From positions 1-6,080 of the forward strand of contig JAHFMA010000033.1 of assembly GCA_023264475.1 (NCBI GenBank): 6,080 nucleotides of DNA, written 5' to 3'. This document shows, in pieces, positions 1 to 3,831 of this stretch. The notes under the pieces are model-generated. The model saw only the letters and a program-made list of their open reading frames with translations, was not told the DNA's origin and did not search any database. The translations under genes and the position numbers were made by a program. This DNA comes from Candidatus Parcubacteria bacterium (GTDB lineage Bacteria; Patescibacteriota; Minisyncoccia; Phycocordibacterales; PALSA-1337). How positions within the stretch are numbered: the stretch's first letter is position 1; each line of letters opens with the position of its first letter.

Positions 1-2255
1 TCCTGCGCTTCGCCCATGACAATCACATCTTTACCACCACTCGCGGATCGGCCGCCGGCTCATTCGTGTCATATCTCACGGGCATCGTGAACGTCGACCC
101 GATCTATTTCAACCTGCCGTTCGAGCGCTTCCTCAACCCTGACCGCCCTTCGGCTCCCGATATCGATATGGATATCGCCGATAACCGTCGCGACGAGATG
201 ATCGCTTATGCCCGCCAGAAGTACGGCGCCGACCACGTGGCCCAGATCGGCACCTTCGGCACCATGCTCGCGCGCGGCTCTGTGCGAGACGTGGCTCGCG
301 CTATGGGCTTCGGCTTCGAAGTCGGCGACCGCATCTCCAAGCTCATCCCGCTAGGCGCCCAAGGCTTCCCCATGACGCTCGAGAGGGCCATGAAGGAAGT
401 GCCGGAGATTCAGACCATGTACGACCAAGAGCCGGACACCCGCCGGGTCATCGATATGGCCAAGAAGATCGAGGGCTGTGCCCGCCATATCAGCGTGCAT
501 GCCGCTGGCGTGGTCATCGCGCCCGCCCCGCTCGTGGAATATACCCCGCTCCAGCTCGACCCCAAGGGCGAAGGCAAGATCATCACCCAATACGATATGT
601 ACGCCATTGAGGAGGCCGGCCTCCTCAAGCTCGACTTCCTGGGCATCCGCAACCTGGCTATCCTGGCCGACGCCGTGGATCGTGTGAAGCGCATCGAAGG
701 TATCGATATTGATATCGATACGGTGCCGCTCGACGACAAGAAGACCTTCGACATGCTGGCGCGCGGCGAGACCATCGGCCTATTCCAGCTCAATGGCTCC
801 GGCATGACGCGCTACCTCATCGACCTCAAGCCGACGGTCATCCACGATATCAACCTGATGATCGCTCTGTACCGCCCGGGCCCGATGGACAACATCAACG
901 AATACATCCAGCGCAAGAATGGCCTGAAGCCCGTGACCTACCCGCACCCTTCCATGAAGAAATTCTTGGAGCCGACCTACGGCGTGATGGTGTATCAGGA
1001 CGACCTCCTCATGACCGCCATCGAAGTCGCCGGCTATACCTGGGCAGAGGTAGACAAGTTCCGCAAAGCCGTGGGCAAGAAGATCCCGGAGGAGATGGCC
1101 AAACAGCACAAGACCTTCGTGGCCGGAGCCGTTAAACACGGCGGCCTCACCGAGAAGAAGGCGGAGGCGATCTGGAACCTATTCGAGCCGTTCCAGGGCT
1201 ACGGCTTCAACAAGGCTCACGCGGCCTCGTACGGCAAAGTGGCCTATCAGACGGCCTACATGAAGGCGAACTTCCCGGAGATCTATATGTCGGCGGTCCT
1301 ATCTGCCGAATCAGGCGACACGGAGATGATCGGTGAGATCGTCACGGAATGCCGCCGCATGGGCGTGCCAGTCTTGCCGCCGGATGTTAATGAAAGTTTT
1401 AGCCAATTCACAGTAGTGAAGGGTGCGCCGGCGGGAGACGTTCCGGAGCGAGCATTGCCGGAGGCAGGTACCACGAAACCAGAACCGCTACAGAATGATG
1501 GTGCTCGCGGAGGAACGTCTCCCGCCGGCGCGCATCGTATCCGTTTTGGTCTTGTCACGATCAAGAACTTTGGCCAAGGCGTAGCGAGCGCGATCATCGA
1601 GGAGCGCAAGCGCGCCGGCGCGTTCAAGTCGCTCGCGGATTTCCTGGACCGCGTCAAAGATCGCAACCTCAACAAGAAGTCGCTTGAGGCCCTGATCAAG
1701 TCCGGCGCGCTGGATTGCTTCGGCGAAGAGCGCGGCGCTATGCTCGCCAACATGGACCTCCTGCTCGAATACAACAAGGAGGGCGAGGACCGCCACAGCG
1801 ACCAGGATTCGCTCTTCGGCGGCATGAGCGACGCTTCGAGCGTCCCTGCCCTGCACCGCGCGCCGGCGCCGGAAGCGGACATGCGCGACAAGCTGGCTTG
1901 GGAGAAGGATCTTCTAGGCCTCTACATCTCCGGCCACCCGCTCGAGAGATACCGCGAGACGATCGCCAAGAAGGATATGGACATCAAGAAAGCCAAAGAA
2001 GGCAAGGAAGGTGTGGGTGTCGTCCTAGCCATTATCGTGACCGCCGTGCGCACCGTCCAGACCAAGAATAATGAGACTATGGCCTTCCTGACCATTTCTG
2101 ATTTCTCCGGCGAATCCGATGCCGTGGTCTTCCCTAGGACCTACAAGGAATTGCACACCATCCTCGTGCCAGATGCTTGTCTCGCCATCAAAGCCACCAT
2201 GAATGTCAGAAATGGCGAGAAGAGCTTCGTGATCGAGAGGGCGAGGAAACTGTAA
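1..2255 (+). CDS. dnaE: DNA polymerase III alpha subunit, 5'-truncated by window edge
   Basis: Replicative polymerase subunit that extends DNA from dNTPs. The frame is open from base 3, so the gene starts outside the window; roughly the first 350 residues (PHP domain and the start of the palm) are missing, judging from E. coli alpha. Visible in order: RGSAAGS at the left edge; the catalytic palm motif PDIDMD (159-173), whose second and third Asp codons (165, 171) match E. coli D401 and D403; the third catalytic Asp in LDFLG (codon 633); HAAGVVIAP; ALYRPGPMD; the fingers motif FNKAHAASYG; a tandem helix-hairpin-helix region near IRFGLVTIKNFG; and an OB fold just before the stop. It ends soon after the OB fold, without the long C-terminal tau-binding region of E. 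coli. The GTG at 66 lies inside the conserved core and is not a real start. Oddity: a 36-codon in-frame block (1425-1532) bounded by inverted repeats, listed separately. Confidence 0.97.
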   Translation, partial: LRFAHDNHIFTTTRGSAAGSFVSYLTGIVNVDPIYFNLPFERFLNPDRPSAPDIDMDIADNRRDEMIAYARQKYGADHVAQIGTFGTMLARGSVRDVARAMGFGFEVGDRISKLIPLGAQGFPMTLERAMKEVPEIQTMYDQEPDTRRVIDMAKKIEGCARHISVHAAGVVIAPAPLVEYTPLQLDPKGEGKIITQYDMYAIEEAGLLKLDFLGIRNLAILADAVDRVKRIEGIDIDIDTVPLDDKKTFDMLARGETIGLFQLNGSGMTRYLIDLKPTVIHDINLMIALYRPGPMDNINEYIQRKNGLKPVTYPHPSMKKFLEPTYGVMVYQDDLLMTAIEVAGYTWAEVDKFRKAVGKKIPEEMAKQHKTFVAGAVKHGGLTEKKAEAIWNLFEPFQGYGFNKAHAASYGKVAYQTAYMKANFPEIYMSAVLSAESGDTEMIGEIVTECRRMGVPVLPPDVNESFSQFTVVKGAPAGDVPERALPEAGTTKPEPLQNDGARGGTSPAGAHRIRFGLVTIKNFGQGVASAIIEERKRAGAFKSLADFLDRVKDRNLNKKSLEALIKSGALDCFGEERGAMLANMDLLLEYNKEGEDRHSDQDSLFGGMSDASSVPALHRAPAPEADMRDKLAWEKDLLGLYISGHPLERYRETIAKKDMDIKKAKEGKEGVGVVLAIIVTAVRTVQTKNNETMAFLTISDFSGESDAVVFPRTYKELHTILVPDACLAIKATMNVRNGEKSFVIERARKL
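1425..1532. repeat. Palindromic in-frame insertion element inside dnaE
   Basis: Two 20-bp arms are perfect reverse complements: 1425-1444 (begins GCGCCGGCGGGAG) and 1512-1531 (ends CCCGCCGGCGC). After a 3x3 mismatch the pairing resumes for 7 bp (GCGAGCA 1448-1454 with TGCTCGC 1502-1508). The interior (about 1455-1501) has a small TGCC/GGCA hairpin at 1456-1466. The block is 36 codons, in frame, and adds a Pro/Gly/Ala-rich peptide (APAGDVP at the start, GTSPAGA at the end) between the segment ending FTVVKG and HRIRFGL. In DnaE proteins I know, these are joined by a short turn. The family of this element is not recognised; Rickettsia palindromic elements are a precedent for the type of event. 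It could instead be a locally expanded loop, but a 20-bp perfect inverted repeat is hard to explain that way. Confidence 0.75.
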
Positions 2256-2295
2256 TATTTTTGCATCAGCCGCGTCTCCAGTATTGCGCCTATCC

Positions 2296-2301
2296 AAGGA
2301 G
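2296..2301 (+). promoter_or_regulatory. Shine-Dalgarno site AAGGAG fixing the start at 2308
   Basis: AAGGAG lies 6 nt before ATG 2308. This supports 2308 as the start over the in-frame TTG at 2284, which has no such site and would put the Shine-Dalgarno sequence inside the coding region. Confidence 0.85.
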
Positions 2302-2307
2302 CGATAT

Positions 2308-2580
2308 ATGAAGACCAGCCGCCAATACATACTAGGTTTGCAGATAATCACGATAATGATGCTCGGATTTGGTTTCCTAGTATCGTCTTTGATACAGACT
2401 GCTCATGCCCAATCACGCCTAGTCCCAGAATTGTCCGAGAGCTACAAGGCTCCGGTGTCTACAAGCACTATCAATACCAACAAGCAGCTAGCCAACGCAC
2501 GCACAAAAACGCCCAATCCTTTTGAGTTCATAGGCCATTTCTTTTCTGGACTGATTGACGCTGTCAATAATCTACCTTAG
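2308..2580 (+). CDS. Small secreted or periplasmic protein, function unknown
   Basis: A 90-residue protein that I do not recognise. Residues 1-34 form a typical Sec signal peptide: MKTSRQY with basic residues, a hydrophobic stretch (about 8-30: ILGLQIITIMMLGFGFLVSS) and a signal peptidase I site after AHA (34), leaving QSRLVPELSES. The mature part is only about 56 residues, Ser/Thr/Asn-rich in the middle, with a short amphipathic or hydrophobic end (PFEFIGHFFSGLIDAVNNLP). There are no cysteines in the mature part and no lipobox. The gene starts 52 nt after dnaE on the same strand with no visible terminator between, so it may be read through from dnaE. Its last 4 bases overlap the end of the convergent MGMT-family gene. 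Codon use is more AT-rich than dnaE. The uncleaved form could act as a single-pass membrane protein. Confidence 0.75.
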   Translation: MKTSRQYILGLQIITIMMLGFGFLVSSLIQTAHAQSRLVPELSESYKAPVSTSTINTNKQLANARTKTPNPFEFIGHFFSGLIDAVNNLP

Positions 2581-2831
2581 AGTATCGCGCCTTCAGTCTT
2601 CAACAACGCCCTTTTCTTGGCCGTACCACCGCGATTGTAATCGCCAAGCTTGCCGTCAGAGCGGATGACACGATGACAAGGCACCTTGGGGTCATAATTG
2701 GCCGCCATGATGTTCCCTACGGCCCTAGAGGCCCCTGGGACGCCTGCCTTCTTGGCCACCCCGGCATAGGTCATGACCGAGCCGCGAGGGATCCTACGGA
2801 CGATATCGCGCACTTTTTCGGTAAAAGTCAT
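2577..2831 (-). CDS. MGMT-family protein, DNA-binding/active-site domain only
   Basis: An 84-residue protein made only of the C-terminal domain of O6-alkylguanine-DNA alkyltransferases, whose full-length members run to about 160-200 residues. Visible: Tyr22 in VMTYAGVA, the arginine-finger Arg36 in SRAVG, Asn45, the active site PCHRV with Cys52, the RSDGKLGDY loop, and Glu80 in LLKTEG. Because the alkyl-acceptor Cys is present (not replaced by Trp as in many alkyltransferase-like proteins), it could repair O6-alkylguanine by suicide transfer; lesion recognition without repair remains possible. The ATG at 2831 was chosen over the in-frame ATG at 2882: the family homology starts at 2831, AAGGAAG sits 9 nt upstream, and the upstream PIN gene stops 1 nt before it (TAA-T-ATG). 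Likely translationally coupled to that gene. Confidence 0.9.
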   Translation of the reverse strand: MTFTEKVRDIVRRIPRGSVMTYAGVAKKAGVPGASRAVGNIMAANYDPKVPCHRVIRSDGKLGDYNRGGTAKKRALLKTEGAIL

Positions 2832-2832
2832 A

Positions 2833-3366
2833 TTATTTTTCTTCCTTATTCTTGTTTGGTATTTGAGAATAATCAAACTCAAGCAAATATATGTTTATTA
2901 ATCTATTCTCTTCCCCATCCTTGTAAATGATCATTCCCTGACAAACATTTTTCCAAAATGGCATTGGAAAATGCTTTCGATTGGCCGTAAGCAGTAAGGC
3001 ACCCCTGTGGTAAACCACAGTTCCGGCAATGATAATGTCCATTGATTCAATGCTCTTGTATCCAGTGATTCCCTTATTTGAATAGACATGATAGAGGTAT
3101 GAGCCGCTCATAATGATCTCTTTGGTGATAGGAATATTATCGATATAGGTTATAAGAGAAAAACAATATTCCCGGAGCTTTTCGTCGATTGCATTCTTTA
3201 TAAGCTCAAAACAGGTAGCAAAAGATACGGCAAGATCGTTGCCGTTGTCCTTGAGGGTACGCAAAAGGCCCTTAGCTTGATGTCCAAATTCCTTGTTTCC
3301 ACAGTAAACAAGGATATTCGTATCTACAAGTACTCTAGTGTTTTTTATCGCTCTGAACTGATCCAT
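2833..3366 (-). CDS. PIN-domain ribonuclease, likely VapC-type toxin
   Basis: A 177-residue PIN-domain protein; such proteins are Mg2+-dependent ribonucleases. Visible acidic-site residues in order: Asp15 and Asn17 in LVDTNILVY, Glu54 in ATCFELIKN, Asp110 in SMDIIIAGTVVY, and the late TANRKHF motif (Thr127, Asn129). All positions expected for catalysis are present. It is longer than the usual 130-140-residue VapC, with an extra C-terminal stretch of about 40 residues ending in a charged tail (NKNKEEK). The start at 3366 overlaps the end of the upstream small gene by 32 nt, the classic layout of an antitoxin-toxin pair, and no clear Shine-Dalgarno site is present, which suggests translational coupling. 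AT-richer than dnaE and thrS, consistent with horizontal gain. A non-TA PIN nuclease remains possible because the partner is not of a recognised family. Confidence 0.85.
   Translation of the reverse strand: MDQFRAIKNTRVLVDTNILVYCGNKEFGHQAKGLLRTLKDNGNDLAVSFATCFELIKNAIDEKLREYCFSLITYIDNIPITKEIIMSGSYLYHVYSNKGITGYKSIESMDIIIAGTVVYHRGALLLTANRKHFPMPFWKNVCQGMIIYKDGEENRLINIYLLEFDYSQIPNKNKEEK
2841..2847 (-). promoter_or_regulatory. Shine-Dalgarno site AAGGAAG for the MGMT-family gene
   Basis: On the minus strand AAGGAAG lies 9 nt before ATG 2831, inside the last codons of the PIN-domain gene. It decides the start at 2831 and fits reinitiation by ribosomes finishing the PIN gene. Confidence 0.75.
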
Positions 3367-3520
3367 CGTTCTGTTTTGCTATGTATGAATCTGGCATTCT
3401 CTCGACCTTATCTGGTGTAAGCTCAATATTGTTGCCCTGAAGCAGCCTCTCAAGAGCAGGCATATCGGTGCCTTTTCCCCATGATTTATCATTAGTTTTT
3501 TCAATATATAGAGTATTCAT
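3335..3520 (-). CDS. Small protein upstream of PIN gene, candidate antitoxin
   Basis: A 61-residue, hydrophilic protein of no family I recognise. It has no visible ribbon-helix-helix, AbrB or Phd fold. Central segment: DMPALERLLQGNNIELTPDKVERMPDSYI, suggesting one helix followed by a short strand/turn region, then a polar tail (QNDGSVQSDKKH). Position is the main evidence: it is directly upstream of a PIN-domain gene, on the same strand, overlapping it by 32 nt. The likely start is ATG 3520. No Shine-Dalgarno site is visible, and a possible extended -10 box lies only 10 nt upstream, so the message may be leaderless or nearly so. It could also be an uncharacterised protein that only shares the transcript. 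Confidence 0.6.
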   Translation of the reverse strand: MNTLYIEKTNDKSWGKGTDMPALERLLQGNNIELTPDKVERMPDSYIAKQNDGSVQSDKKH

Positions 3521-3529
3521 GATGCATCA

Positions 3530-3538
3530 ATTGTATCA
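3530..3538 (-). promoter_or_regulatory. Possible extended -10 promoter of the antitoxin-PIN-MGMT operon
   Basis: On the minus strand 3538-3530 reads TGATACAAT, an extended -10 (TGn plus TACAAT). A poor -35 match (TTGTCC, 3551-3556) sits 15 nt upstream. Predicted transcription would begin within a few bases of ATG 3520. The match is short and unverified. Confidence 0.4.
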
Positions 3539-3558
3539 CCATAATGGCTAGGACAATA

Positions 3559-3589
3559 TTGACCGATTGCCAATCATATTCTTTATTAT
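3559..3589 (+). promoter_or_regulatory. thrS: Possible promoter for the T-box leader and thrS
   Basis: TTGACC (3559-3564) could be a -35 box, with TTTATT (3582-3587, 17-nt spacing) or TATTAT (3584-3589, 19-nt spacing) as -10. It is the best candidate upstream of the riboswitch but imperfect. It would place the start roughly 40 nt before the first structured element, and the region would be divergent from the operon at 3520. Confidence 0.35.
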
Positions 3590-3733
3590 TTGAGTTATGA
3601 AAAAAACATTTAACATGCTAACATTGAGGTCATCAGAGATTGCTGCGGTCACCAACCGCAACGGCCAAGAACGAGGATCCGGCCGAGGCAATAGGCCCTA
3701 ATCTGAGCAATGAGCGCCCGTAATATACGGGAA

Positions 3734-3768
3734 GTCAGGTGGAACCACGGTCTCTAGATCGCCCTGAC
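3734..3768 (+). promoter_or_regulatory. T-box antiterminator
   Basis: Helix A1: GTCAGG (3734-3739) with CCTGAC (3763-3768). The bulge TGGAACC (3740-3746) is the tRNA acceptor-end binding site. Helix A2: CGGTC (3748-3752) with GATCG (3757-3761), including one G-U pair, closed by a TCTA loop. This is the expected antiterminator layout. The 3' strand of A1 is shared with the terminator stem, so the two are mutually exclusive. Confidence 0.85.
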
Positions 3769-3810
3769 AAAGTCACGATTCACTTCGCGATTTTGTCAGG
3801 ACGATTTTTT
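3759..3810 (+). terminator. Rho-independent terminator of the T-box leader
   Basis: CCTGACAAA (3763-3771) pairs with TTTGTCAGG (3792-3800). The stem extends below by TCG/CGA after one C-A mismatch and above by TCACGA/TCGCGA with one mismatch. Six T residues follow at 3805-3810. Formation uses the 3' strands of the antiterminator, giving an off state when tRNA is charged. Confidence 0.9.
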
Positions 3811-3831
3811 ATTATTTAACTCATTATCATC

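Larger units (their letters stand above)
3635..3810 (+). promoter_or_regulatory. T-box riboswitch upstream of thrS
   Basis: T-box leaders bind an uncharged tRNA and let transcription continue when aminoacylation is low. Evidence seen here: the T-box core AGGTGGAACCACGG (3737-3750); Stem III just before it (CCCGTA 3717-3722 with TACGGG 3726-3731); a competing antiterminator and terminator (listed separately); and location directly before thrS. The upstream part folds compactly: ATTGC 3639-3643 pairs with GCAAT 3688-3692, enclosing a hairpin TGCGG/CCGCA (3644-3660) and CGGCC/GGCCG (3662-3685). The 7-nt loop TCACCAA (3649-3655) contains ACC, a Thr codon followed by A, a candidate specifier. The T-box base after UGG is A, which fits a tRNA with discriminator U. 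I cannot identify a full canonical Stem I, so the specifier is tentative; the class call is firm. Confidence 0.85.

Noticed and set aside
701..720. 20-bp palindrome in dnaE (TATCGATAT, 2-nt spacer, ATATCGATA)
   Set aside because: It simply encodes alternating Ile-Asp residues with GAT and ATC codons; no insertion relative to the expected protein and no repeat elsewhere in the window.
1283..1891. Long minus-strand open frame opposite dnaE (202 codons)
   Set aside because: Antisense shadow of a GC-rich gene; Ser/Arg/Pro-rich, no domain or start signal. Useful only for showing that the palindrome reads similarly on both strands.
2284..2307. Upstream TTG start extending the secreted protein by 8 residues
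   Set aside because: The AAGGAG at 2296-2301 points to ATG 2308, and the signal peptide is typical from that Met.
2832..2882. Upstream ATG at 2882 extending the MGMT protein by 17 residues
   Set aside because: The extension does not resemble the family, overlaps the PIN gene, and the better Shine-Dalgarno site is at 2841-2847.
2673..2930. Plus-strand open frame across the MGMT gene start
   Set aside because: Overlaps a well-supported minus-strand gene, low-complexity Gly/Arg/His content, no ribosome site.
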